DNA of 64,000 nt, from NCBI GenBank assembly GCA_963922205.1, contig CAWUHX010000081.1:186001-250000 (forward strand), written 5' to 3'. Below the pieces are notes generated by a model. It saw only the letters and a program-made list of their open reading frames with translations. It did no database searches and was not told where the DNA came from. The stretch's first letter is position 1; each line of letters begins with the position of its first letter. Position numbers and translations under genes: made by a program. This document shows positions 13,528 to 24,700 of the stretch, in pieces. Source of the stretch: Romanomermis culicivorax. Taxonomy: Eukaryota > Nematoda > Enoplea > Mermithida > Mermithidae.

Positions 13528-16500
13528 ATTTGTTCACTATGGGCTAGATAGAGTCTTCATTCATAGACATTCTCGAGGTCTAAAATTTAGATTAATCATA
13601 TTAAAATACTCAATTTTTCCTCGAATATTACCTGCTATCCAGCATTTTCAGGATTTATCTCTACTCCGCCAGTGTTTTTTGGCGGAACATGTTTTTTAAG
13701 TTTTTGAATGGCACAATCAAAATTGTGCGTTTTTGCCCAATCGCACAAATTTTTGACCGATCATAGGCTGGCCTCCCTTGATTTTTTGAGCATTTTAGAA
13801 GCTGAAAACGATGTTGGAGTTAGACTTTCGTTAAACTAAATAGGAGAGGACGTAATCGCTACTCCACCTATACAAGAAGAGTCCTGAGGTAGAAATAGGA
13901 CGCATCTCTAGACGTTCCGCGCCGAAATTATTCTTTACTTTAATTTCTATTAGTCAGCCCATACGCGAGAAAATTTTACATCAAATATTCAGGTATAATT
14001 GTCTTCGAATTTTTAACAATCTAATGCCAAAAACCATACAATATAAAGGAGTTACAAGATAAAGGAAAAGTAATTTTTTTGTGTCAAATGTCCAAAGACT
14101 TCGAAAGGGCTAATTGGAAGAAAAAATCTAATTTTTCGTTAAAAATGTGCAAAAACGGTTCAAAAATTAGTAATTTTTGAGAAAACCCATTATAACATGA
14201 ACGTTTATAGTTTTACTTTTCCGTTTTTAGTTCAAAAATAACAATTTTCTACCAAAAAACGACATTTTTTCAGTTTCTCAACCAAAACGATGGATTCCTA
14301 TGGCTAATTCATTTCTGCCATATGGTTGACAAATCTTGAGTGGGGTTCAGGTTTTTCAGCCGAGGTCATTCTATGTCAAGTGATCAAGTTTTAGAAAATC
14401 GTCCTGCTCGACCATCTCAGATTCTGCCGAAATTTTGTGTGAATGACTCACATGTCCCAAACGAACATTGTCAAAATATTAGCCTCTGATGTGCAAAATT
14501 CGTGGAGCTAGGGTCACCTGATTGACCCCATACCCAAAACTGTTAAGCACACGCGTGAGATTTCGCCAATTTTGAATCTTTATAATTCTGTGGCATTTTT
14601 CCAAAACAGCTATAAACTCGTTTTCTTATAGTTTCGAACATTCTCTTTCCAATTAAATTAATCACGCATTTGACATCCTGCACCCAAAAAGTGTGTAGTG
14701 TTTTAAAGACGACAAAATATTTGCGCACTCTGAAAAAGTGTAGACTCTGCTTAGCTCTAGCATGCAGAAAAATAAAGCTGTGAACCTGTAACTCCACTTA
14801 TTTGATCTATACGGGACCATGCTCAAACTCGATTAGTTTCGACTCGTTAACTTCGATCCTTGGTTTACAGAGCAGAGGTTCAATTTTGTGTAAACTAGCA
14901 AAAAGTAGGATATCTTTAAATCAATTTTTCAAAAAAAATTCCCCATATATATTTTTTGAAACTGGTTTCATTAGAAAGAGCGTAGTTTAAACCCATTAAA
15001 AACCTACAATGGATCTACTAAAGCTCAGATATAAGGTCCGAAATGTTGATAAAGTTGCTGTCGTTTCCATGGTAATCATATAGGTTATAACATGTAAAAT
15101 GACATCAAAATAAGTTCATTTCATGATTTTATACGCTAATTATCAAATTCATGTTGATGCTTATATGGCATCCTATGTCTCCCAATTAACCACTGCTACT
15201 ATGATGATCATTGTTATCTCAACTCGCCTTAAAGAATGTGAAAAATACACATTTCCACAAATTTTATAGTTTCAACAGCACTCTCAATTGCTAGTCTTTT
15301 TTCATTTGCTATTCGGTTTTTAGATAAATATTCTGTGAGAATAGAGTAATACTACTACTACTTTTTAAAGTTTTTATTCATACAAACTAACATAGCATCG
15401 AGGTCGGATTTCAGTGGAGGTCCCTGGAGGAAAAAAATTCAATTTTTTTACCCCAAAAGTCCAAAAAAACTGAATACTGTAAAAAATATAGATTTAGTTT
15501 TCGGTTGTTCTTGAGATATCCGTCGACGATCAGACATGCACGCCAAGAATTTTTTAGGGCGGTCTTCGGACTTTTTGTTGAGAGAGGTTGGAGGCAGACT
15601 GCCTCGTGGGGAGGGGTATGAGGGGTGTTGCCCCTACTTAACGTCCTTGAAATTGATCACTGGTTGCCTGATTTTGAGACAAAAGATTTTGGATTTTCAC
15701 TTTCTAAAAAGCCGGAAAATGAACTTTCACGGCATTGAGAAATAAAGTAAAATGAAATAAAGTAGAAAAAAAACTTTCACAGCAACCAAATTTCGGGCTG
15801 TGCAACCAAATTTTTCGAATCAAGTTGCACAGTGCAACCTGGAGCCTGACGGCCGTTATGATTATTTTACAGTTTCTCCTGTCCGGAGATGCATTTTTAT
15901 GCGTTATAAAATGGAAAATAGGCCGCCTTCGGCGGCCACCATGATCCCCAGTTTACCCACACTGGAACTCAGTTGAAAAGATTAGGCGGTTTGGAGCATG
16001 GGAAACTTTAATTCATGGCTGGGGAGCTAACGGTTCAAAAGTTATGAGCACGCTTGGAGAGCATGGTTAAACATAAAAAACGCATGAATTTTGGAGAAAA
16101 ATTGAGCGAGGTACAGTAACCCGGTCGTTCCCCGGAGACTTGGATGCACATACATGTACCTGCAGTTAGATTTCGAGTGACTGCCACTGAGAATAGCTGA
16201 TAAATTTGCATGTCGCACGAAAATAGGGGGCACCTTTGCGAAAGTTGAGAATTTTATTGACGCATTTTCGGTTTTTTGTGGAAGGTTGCTTCCGGTTGTG
16301 ATTTTGTGTCATGCTATGGTTTATGCAGAATGTGAGCATGAAATCGTGTGTGCAATGCCTTGTTTGACCCTTGACCTCATTTGCATATTGGCCGTTTGTT
16401 AGCATGGCTTGCTTATTTGGCTAATTTGCATGTTTATTTGTTCAGATTGAGTTATTAAGACCAGCTGTTCAACTGCTAATAATTTGCATAATTATTTTTT

Positions 16501-16699
16501 AGACATCTATTGGCGCTTATTTTTGGACGATTTTATTTTGGACGATTTTATTTTGGACGGTTTTATTTTGGACGAGTTTATTTTGGACGATTGTTATTTA
16601 TTGGTCTGTAATGGATGTAGATTTATTGAACCGGGATGTAAGTTGACAAGTTGATTTGATTTTTGAAAATAATACTAGTTCATTATTTGCCTAAATATT
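13528..16699. repeat. Gene-free upstream region of DCTN4 with repeat fragments
   Basis: No host gene recognised. 13655-13790 opens with cagtgttttttggcgg and hairpin-like 'ggcacaat...attgtgcg', resembling an end of the hAT-like elements further on, but its partner end was not found. 14090-14350 is a decayed relative of the CATACATGTAA MITE ('caaaaacggttcaaaaa', 'gccatatggttgac'). 15797-15842 carries a 'tgtgcaacc...ggttgca' hairpin block that recurs at 18666-18710. 15919-15937 is a GC hairpin (ggccgccttcggcggcc). At 16516-16600 the 15-17 bp unit 'ggacgattttatttt' is repeated five times. The rest shows nothing I can name. Confidence 0.5.
16516..16600 (+). repeat. Minisatellite, unit about 17 bp, five copies
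   Basis: The unit ggacgattttattttg is repeated with small changes (gacggtttt, gacgagttt). Its length and style match the minisatellites in the arms of the foldback elements at 34506-37502 and 51455-52736, but no inverted partner of this one was found in the window. It lies about 100 bp upstream of the Merlin-like coding fragment. Confidence 0.75.
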
Positions 16700-17002
16700 A
16701 TGCAGGTCACAAACCGTGACATTATTTACGTCACTGATGGTGGAATGACCCCGTTGGACATGGCTGGCCAGCTGGCGGCATGGGGATTAGTGCCTGCACA
16801 AGGGACGCTGCCCTGCCCAAAATGTGGAAAGACGATGACGTTGGGAGTGGACAACAACCGGTTATTTTCTGCTCACTTGCTCAGATATGTAAAGTAACAA
16901 TTATTTATATTTCAGGATTGACGGCTTACGGTGGACATGCGACAAGAGGAGTTCCCGGGCGAAGCAAAAGGCGAAGAAATGCAGAAAAACGGTGGAATTT
17001 CG
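16700..17002 (+). CDS. Merlin/ISXO2-like transposase N-terminal fragment, two exons
   Basis: Exon 16700-16860 and exon 16916-17002 join across a 55-bp intron (donor CG/GTTATT, acceptor TTTCAG) in phase. The join gives a continuous zinc-ribbon region: LPCPKCGKTMTL, then DNNRIDGLRWTCDKRSS, then a Lys/Arg-rich tail. The pattern CPKCG...DG.RW.C..C/R is the N-terminal zinc ribbon typical of ISXO2/IS1595-type transposases and the eukaryotic Merlin superfamily. A donor-like CG/GTGAG ends exon 2. The DDE catalytic domain should follow, but it is not found downstream, where poly-G repeat sequence begins at about 17360. I read it as a truncated element or a co-opted DNA-binding piece. Start chosen at the first ATG; function is inferred from the motif only. 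Confidence 0.55.
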
Positions 17003-17354
17003 GTGAGTAATATACATTTCTGCGGACAGTGACACGGCCTGGGTCAGGGCAGAGTCACTGGTTGGGGGTAAACTGCAGATGACGGTGGCCACCGAATTTA
17101 CCCTACCTTTAAAATTTTCTTTAGGCTTAGGCTTAGGGTACAGCAGCAAAAATTTGCATAAAATTTATTCAAATTTTTTTTTCCTTCCCGTCCCTTTCCG
17201 AGACCCAATTCCACTTCCATTGGATGCGCAACACCATAAAACCGCCAAAAACAGCCGTTTTGGAGATTTTCACTTGGCCACCATGTTCCCCAAATTTTCC
17301 AATTATTTAATAACTCTTCTATATTATTCCACAGCATACCTGTAAGAGGTCCGA

Positions 17355-17575
17355 CCAGTTGGGGGGGGGGGGAGGGTAAATCCGAAATTTGGGGGGAGGG
17401 GGTCGAAAAAAGTCGAAATTTATCACAAAAAAGGCCAAAAAACATACACTTTTTTGCAAATTTTTTCAATTTTTTCCAAAGTGGGGGGGGGGGGGGTTGG
17501 TGATGTTGGGTACATGATTGGCCAAGTTGGGGGGGGGGGTCCCCCCACCCCCCCCCCCCAAGTACACGTACGTGT
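17355..17575. repeat. Poly-G/poly-C rich repeat
   Basis: Several runs of nine or more G (near 17361, 17384, 17482 and 17531) and two C runs (near 17541 and 17549) lie within about 220 bp. An inverted relation exists between the G runs and the C run at 17541-17560. The ends 'acatgattgg' and 'acacgtacgtg' hint at another MITE related to the acatgta-ended families. The long minus-strand open frame over it is a low-complexity artefact. Confidence 0.6.
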
Positions 17576-17763
17576 TCCAGAGCGCGGTTCGAAAATGTCG
17601 TTTTAGATAATGCTTTATAGCTTTTAATTATCAACATATATGGATAAATGTTTGATCCTGTGTTGTTTTTGGCGAACGAAAAGATTTTTCTTTTCAGAAA
17701 ATTGGGTTCTGAAAGTCTAAAACTGACGCGATTCGAATGAAATAGAGAAAAAATAGCTTTTGG

Positions 17764-18581
17764 CAGCGTTTTTTGTGCACGGACATTTGTGCCAATTGGC
17801 ACAAGAGGCCAAAAAAATTTGTGCCAATGGCACAAAAAAATTTTTTTTACTAGAGACATACTGAAAACTGCGGAAAAATTTTAGGCCAAAAGTTTGATAA
17901 AAAGTTATTGTTTAACGCATTAATTTTTTGTAAAAATCGTGCCCAACCTATTTTTCAGCTAACCATGTCAGTGAGAAGAGAAAAAACTGTGCAACAAAAT
18001 ATTTCACGAAATTCCAAAAAGAAATGGAATGCTTAGATAATTTAAATAGCTCTAGAATTGTTCAGGAAGTTCAAATTGATTCGAATACCTATGTTATGTA
18101 TATTTAACAACCATGTAAAGACTAGAGAAAATAAAGTCGAAAATCGCGTTAATTTTCGATGGAAACATTGTGCCATTATCAACGATATCGATTTTTCTGT
18201 TTGAATCAATCAAACACAAAAAGTAACAATTTCAGTTTTAAATCCGAATCTGACTGAATGAAAAGAGAATATTCAGAATTTCTTTTCACTCATCAGTCTT
18301 GACAGCCTATAAAGTTTGCTGCAACGATACTAATACACTGTTCAAAGAGAAATCGTCCGCGTTCGGGTCAAATATACGAATAGGAAATATTATATTATTG
18401 ATTCGGCGCCAAGCGCCGAAAAATTTCTGCATTTTCAGCCCTAAACGTCTAAAAATCAAGGAAATCTAATTTTTTACCAGCCAAAAAATTTGTGCCAATT
18501 GGCACAAACGCTCAAAATTTTGTGTGCCATTCCAATTTTTTTTTGTGCCATAAACCATGTTTTGGCACAAAAAAAACACTG
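17764..18581. mobile_element. hAT-like non-autonomous element with GTGCCA/TGGCAC palindromes
   Basis: 818 bp. The left tip is CAGCGTTTTTTGTGCAC; the right tip, reverse-complemented, is CAGTGTTTTTTTTGTGCC. The perfect eight-base duplication gcttttgg lies at 17756-17763 and 18582-18589. Both subterminal regions contain the palindrome TTTGTGCCAATTGGCACAA (core 17787-17804; perfect 20-mer at 18489-18508) and further GTGCCA/TGGCAC half-sites. No coding capacity is seen. The tip fits the hAT YARNG consensus. Its ends resemble those of the next two elements apart from the palindrome sequence. Confidence 0.85.
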
Positions 18582-18756
18582 GCTTTTGGTATTTTTTCCG
18601 ATTAAATTGAGCTACTTTATTGATTTTAGAGTGAGCAGCAACCGCTGCAGTAATACCAAATCTGTCTGTGCAACCAAAATTTTTCCCCAAGTTGCACATT
18701 GCAACCTGGCCTGTGCAAAAAAAACCTGATGTTCCCCAGCGAAGGCGATGTACGGG

Positions 18757-20809
18757 CACTGTTTTTTTTTTCCACATTTGCACTATAATGTGGAAAAAAT
18801 TTTTGAGGTCTTTCCACAAATGTGGGAGAAAAATTTGGGGTTTTCATATTGAAAAGATACATTTTGGTGCATTTTAGAAGGTCATAATCTCAAAATTTTC
18901 CGGCGCTTCGCGCCGGTAATAACTTTAATAGTCATCATTATTCATTAAGTAGTTCAGGCGCGGCTTTATCATGTCTACCTTCATTTATCACTTAATCTAT
19001 AATAGTTTTCATCATCTTAAACGTAGTATCTCATGTTTTAATTGGTTATCTTCAACATTTTATCATAATATTTAATGAAGATTCGCATTTTTTCCTTTTG
19101 AGAAAGATGAATACACGTCAAGTCTCTATGATTTATGATGCGATTATTTCTTTGCTAACGTAAAATCAATTCAAAAGCTTCTTGGAAATATCTTTCGGAA
19201 ATTTATATTCTTCTTACTCATATATTTTCGACCAAGTTCATGAGAGTTTACAAATAAATTATACAGATTTTAAAATTTTTCAAGTAAAATTCTAGAAATT
19301 ACGACTCTTGAACACTAAATTGGAATCTAATTCTTGAAATGAATGTTCGGAAAAATGATTTTCCAGCATCCTAGAATGTCAATATACCCAAAAAATTTTC
19401 CGGCGCTACGCGCCGGAAACACTGTTTTTTTTTTCCCCAAATCGTGCTTTTTCGGGAAAAAAAATTCGGAAAGGGGAAAAAAATTTTGGGCTCTTTCCCC
19501 ATTTGGGGAAGAAAATTTTGGGGATCGGATACAGAAAAGATGCATTTTGGTGCATTTTAGAATGTCATAATCTCAAAATTTTCCGGCGCTTCGCGCCGTT
19601 TATTACTTTAATAATCATTATTATGCATTACTTAGCTCAGGCGCGGCTTTTAGCACGTCTACCTTCATTTATCATATAATCTATGATAGTTTTCATCATC
19701 TTGAACATATTATCTCATGTTTCATTGGTAATCTTCAATATTTTATCATGATATTTAATGAAGATTCGCATTTTTTCCTTTTGAGAAAGATCAGTACATC
19801 AAGTCTCTAAGCTTTTTGATGCGATTATTTCTTTTCTAACGTAAAATCAATTCAAACGCTTCATGGAAATATCTTTCGGAAATTTATACCCTGCATACTC
19901 ATATATTTTCGACCAAGCAAAGCATGAGAGTTTACAAATAAATTATACTGGTTTTAAAATTTTTCAAGTATAAAATTCTAGAAATTACGACTTTTAAACA
20001 CAAAATTCAAATCTAATTCTTGAAATAAATGTTCGGAAAATTGATTTTCCAGCGTCGCAGAATATCAATACCCAAAAAATTTTTCCGGCGCTTCGCGCCG
20101 GAAAGATTAACATCCATTTTGGGTTCTCACTTGTCATCATAGAGAACCTAACCATCGATTTCTCATGTAATTCTCAAAGTTATTATGCTTTTGGATAGTT
20201 TACTTGAAAATTTGTTCCAATGCTTGTAGATTAAACTTTGAACTCGAAAATTTCAATTTTTTCCTCAATTTTAATGAATTAACGGGTCTAAAAACACCAG
20301 AAGGCTTTAAAAAGCTCAAAAACACCTAAATAAAGCGTCTGTGAGCATTTTTAAGCGAAAAAAACGAGTTCGGGAAAATGGGGAAAAAAATTTTGACCCC
20401 TTTCCCCATTTGGGGAAAAGGCCCGGGGGAAAAAAAAAAACAGTGGCCGGAAAGTACCATCTTTTTTGGGCTTTCACTTGTCATCAGAGAGGACTTGACC
20501 ATTGATTTCTTGTGTAATTCAAGTCAATTATGCTCTTGGATAGTTTGCTACAAAACTTGTTCAACAACGCTTGTAGATTAGGCTTTTAAGTCGAACATTT
20601 CAATTTTTCTCCAATTTTAATGAATTAACTTCTCTAAAAACACCGGAAGGCTTGAAAAAGCTCAAAAACAGTGCGATAAAGCGTCTGTGAGCATTTTTAA
20701 GCCAAAAAACAGATTTTAAGACGAAAAAAAATTTTTTCCACATGTGGAAAAAAAATTTGACCCCTTTCCACATTTGTGGAAAAAAGTTCGTGGAAAAAAA
20801 AAAACAGTG
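18757..20809. mobile_element. Outer hAT-like element with TTCCACA/TGTGGAA palindromes, interrupted
   Basis: Tips are CACTGTTTTTTTTTTTCCAC at the left and the same motif inverted at the right (GTGGAAAAAAAAAAAACAGTG trimmed). The perfect eight-base duplication tgtacggg lies at 18749-18756 and 20810-20817. The subterminal palindromes are TCCACAAATGTGGG at 18812-18826 and TTCCACATTTGTGGAA at 20766-20781. A second copy sits inside at 19420-20445. Without that copy and its duplication the element is about 1019 bp. Body sequence on each side of the interruption aligns closely with the inner copy. No coding capacity is seen. Confidence 0.9.
19420..20445. mobile_element. Inner hAT-like element with TTCCCCA/TGGGGAA palindromes, inserted in its relative
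   Basis: 1026 bp. Tips are CACTGTTTTTTTTTTCCCC and, inverted, CACTGTTTTTTTTTTTCCCC. The perfect eight-base duplication gccggaaa lies at 19412-19419 and 20446-20453, and removing one copy restores the outer element's sequence. The palindrome TTCCCCATTTGGGGAA is present at 19495-19510 and again at 20402-20417. The bodies of the outer and inner elements are nearly the same length and clearly homologous, but every TCCAC site of the outer one corresponds to a TCCCC site here. Confidence 0.9.
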
Positions 20810-20817
20810 TGTACGGG

Positions 20818-21794
20818 ACGAGACGAAACGAAAAAATCGATGCCTAACAGTAATCTACACATAATTTGGCAAATTTCAATGAAATGACAAACTGCATTGC
20901 TGAATGAAGGAAATAGAAATGTAGCAACTCATACGTTTAAGAATTTGTCTCAGTTGAATTTTACAAAAAAATTCCCAACAACAAAAATAATTCTATATCA
21001 TATAATTTGGAAAAAATTATACATCACATCTGCGGATGAGCTTTCGATTTTGATGTCCTTGTTATACGTATCATTCGACGGGGCTGTTTCTTCTTCAAGC
21101 GTACTAAGGAATGCAGAAAAATCATTGTATAGCATGGTCCAAAAAACAGCAAACACGCGACAGTTCACAAAAAGGAAAATACGAAATAACAAAATCTAAG
21201 AACTTTCAGCAGACTTGAGAATTTTTATTTATATCAAATGTCATTATAGACACAATGAGTGTACATGATGAGCCTACCCCAAGAATCAAGGACTGAGAAA
21301 AAATCACATGCACTTAAGCCTCCATGAGCCTAGGAGCGGTCTGATGTTGAGTTTTCGAGTAAATGAAATATTAGCTTGATGACATTCAGAAAGGACTATC
21401 TCGGTTGGTATACATATTTCTCATACACAGACCAAGCTCAGTAGTCAAAATACTATATTTTCGGAAAAGTATTTCAAACAGCTTTAAGCGCCGAAAATAA
21501 AAATTTACGGTTTTTTATGTGGTGCCTCAATGACAAGATTATATTGTCCTACCTTGTTCAAAACTGATTTCGGAAAAACAATTACACAGGCTACTACTCT
21601 ATTCATTTTCAAATGAGCCTCGGAATACAAAAAATCCGAAGAAATCTGGGTAAATGATGACCATGCATAACATTTTCCTGTTGTAGTCGTAACTGCTACA
21701 GTCAATCTGCAGAATAAAGCGGCCGCGTACGCAGGTCGTTTCTTATTAGGTTATCTCTTTTCTTTCGGAGGTGCATTTAGAAAAAACACTTCGA
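20818..21794. other. Spacer downstream of SLC5 copy A
   Basis: No gene recognised. A minus-strand open stretch at 20998-21120 ends in an acidic, Ser-rich peptide (LEEETAPSNDTYNKD). It could be a distal C-terminal exon of the SLC5 copy A transcript, but no good acceptor in the required phase was found. It is not called as coding. Confidence 0.3.
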
Positions 21795-24700
21795 TTATTC
21801 AATTGCTTGTGAGATGAGCTCAGGAACAGAAAGGTTTCCTCCGTGCGTGTTATCGTCCGCCCCGTTTCCTATTTATATGATCATGAGTCAAATTGACTGG
21901 TTCAATTTTTTGTCACACTCACTTGTCACGTGGCTGATAATCAAGCCTGAAATCAGAGTCCACAATGCGGCCCACAGGCCTTGATACATATACGAAATGT
22001 GGTAAAGATCGAGATCATAAATCGATTTATCTTCTTGGAAACGAAATGATGATGAATTTACATTTCGATCGACAATAATAGATCCCGTTGCATTGGGGCA
22101 CCCTCTTGTCGACAAAAGTGCCGTGGGCGTCGGACTGTTACTCCTGAAGACGATACTGCCTATCGACTGATACAAAGAGGCTGAAACTCCGATGATCAGC
22201 CCTGCAAGGGCACCCTGAAAATAATTTCAAGTTTGATTCACATTTCTTTTTTCCTCCTTCGCGTTTACTTCCCAATTTGCTGACGGAAACAACAACCCTA
22301 GAAAAAACGTGGCCACGATGGGCCCGCCGGTTACCCCGAACAATGCGGAGCTACTCTGAAATGACAATGATGTGTAAGCGTGTAAAAGAAATTTTAAAAC
22401 TTATCCAGCCACTAACTAAAGTTTTAGGATCATCAAATTGTGCTCGTGTTTAATTTTCGTACATTTCACTAATAGTTCATTTAAGGCTCATTCGTACTTG
22501 CTGGAACGGAACGGAATGCAATCGACGGAACGTAATCGGACAAATGGAAATTTTCGTTTGTTCGTTCAGTTAGGTCCGAGATAACCGCCGGTCGTTTTCC
22601 GCAGAATTGCGTTTATCCTTTCCGACCAAAGTTGGATTTTCAGGCTGAACGTTTCAGGCTGTTGACAATCCGTTCCGTCGGGAGAGGCAAGTATAAATGA
22701 GCCTTAAAGTTTTCGGTGTGCCTACAGTATGATTTTTCAAGTGTACGATAGTGTCAGCTGGGAAACAGTGAATAACTGAGCCGTTTTTATTTCTGAAGTG
22801 AAGTGATCCTTGATTATATTTTCCCCGAATATTCCATCTCTGTTTTTGGAAAATGGATTACGAATGAGGCGTCGTATCAGTATGAAACACTAGAAAACCA
22901 GACTTAAAAACAATTCGGATTGAATATCAAAATGATTTTGGAGAAAGCTTGAGAAAATTGTCGTTTGACAAAATTTAGTTTTCTTTACGCACATTTCGTC
23001 TAGAATTGCACATGGTACAGAAAAATGGCCACTCATGAACTTTTAAACCTTTGGAACCCCATCGGAAGTGGATTCTCCAAAGCACCTGATTCAAGTTTTC
23101 CATTTCTGACGCCGCGAAGGCTATAAGCATGGCCAAACAGCCGTAAAAAACAGCTAGAATTTTAGTCACAACCGAGCTATCTTCGCTTTCTCGATTTTTT
23201 CCCCAACAAAAATCCATTTTGAAGTATGGTTTGATAAAATCTTCCAATGTCAAAGCGGCTAAAGCGTTGATGCTCGAAGATATAGAACTAATATGGTAAA
23301 AATAAAGTATATATCGTAAAAAATAATCCAGGTCGCGTGATTTTCAAACTTTTACCTCATGGCTGCACTGAAGATTGTGGCCACGCATAAGCCGGTGAAT
23401 CCTGGAATGTGCCCAAAATTATCAGCTACGTAGAATGGCAGGATCTATACGAATAACAAGTATGGGCATATCAATAGATATTTGTGAAAATAATCGAACC
23501 TGGTCATTTTTTGAAATCAAGTTGATCGACAAAGGATCACAATGCTGATAACGAGCAAAGGCAACTAAGCCAGTGAAACCGCATACGAGAATAATCACGG
23601 TCAATCCGGGAAAATTGATCCACAGAGCTCTGAAAAATCACTGTCTTTGAAAAGTGATGGTTATACTCATTCAAGATAATGACCTGAGTACCATGTAATA
23701 CTATTACATCTGGTTAACCAAAAGCTAGATATATCAAAATAAGCATAACAGTGTTAAGGATAATAATCCTACAGAACTATAGCTTCAGTGCAAAAGATTA
23801 TTTTCTAATTTAACTCCCACTTTTTTATTGGAAAATATCAGTCACAATTCCAAAAAAATACTAATTAATTTGACGCGGCTCGCAAAAAAAGTACTCACAT
23901 ACATGTTTTTTAATAAAAAGTCTAACGGATTCAGAATTGTGTTAGAATATAACAGTAAAAGTTTGTGCCAATATGATCACATCAGAAATTTGTGCACTAC
24001 AGTTTATTTTTCATCAGGCGAACTGGTATAAGAATTTTAATTACAATAAAAAGCTGGTCACTGCTCTTCGTCAAGACACAAAGACTGTTCTTTCAGGAAT
24101 GCTTGTATGTATGAAAATGAATTCATTGGAATCATTTCAAGCTTGTGTAATTCAACTTTGGACAATTTTATTGTACAACTAATTTCAGTTGTAATATGGT
24201 TTGTCATTAAAAAGGTAATGAGTCTGTTATCAATAAAGTGTTTATAAATCGGAAAATGATATAACCCACCACTGCCGTCGAAATCCTTTCAACAATGCTT
24301 TTGCGATGGAATTTTTTCTCAGAAAATTGTTATGTGCTAGTTAAGCACAAATTTTCAAACCTATGTGACATATAGTTCTGAGAAAGTCGTGCAAGCACAA
24401 GTAATTGCCTTCCACTGTTACTATTTACAAGAATTTCAAGAAAGACTATAGTAATTAATACTTGAGTCGCTTAGTTAGTTACTAACATGCAAACATAGAC
24501 CATTCTGTACGAAGGTTTAGCAGATTAGTCTTTCCATACACTACAAGATTGATTCCCAAAAATCAGAATTTCACGAAGTATGATTACCGTGAGACCATGA
24601 AGCTACAAATATTCGTATAAGTATACGAACAGCCTGCTTTTATTAAAATGTTTCCAAATAATAAAAATGGAAAAAGATTTCATTTTTTATGCGATCTTCT

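Noticed and set aside
13655-13790. A fourth hAT-like element starting cagtgttttttggcgg
   Set aside because: No matching opposite tip or 8-bp duplication was found; the similar 'ctactcc(g/a)c' words nearby do not sit next to an inverted tip.
17098-17859. 253-codon minus-strand open frame
   Set aside because: It runs through poly-G/poly-C and A-rich repeat sequence and crosses the boundary of an hAT-like element; composition is low-complexity and no family motif is present.
20998-21192. Minus-strand acidic peptide as a distal last exon of SLC5 copy A
   Set aside because: The only plausible acceptors give the wrong phase or are weak, whereas a good in-phase short last exon exists at 21795-21868.
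21505-21705. Minus-strand open stretch as an alternative exon of SLC5 copy A
   Set aside because: The direct acceptor gives an immediate stop; a weaker acceptor opens the frame but yields no similarity to any SLC5 tail.
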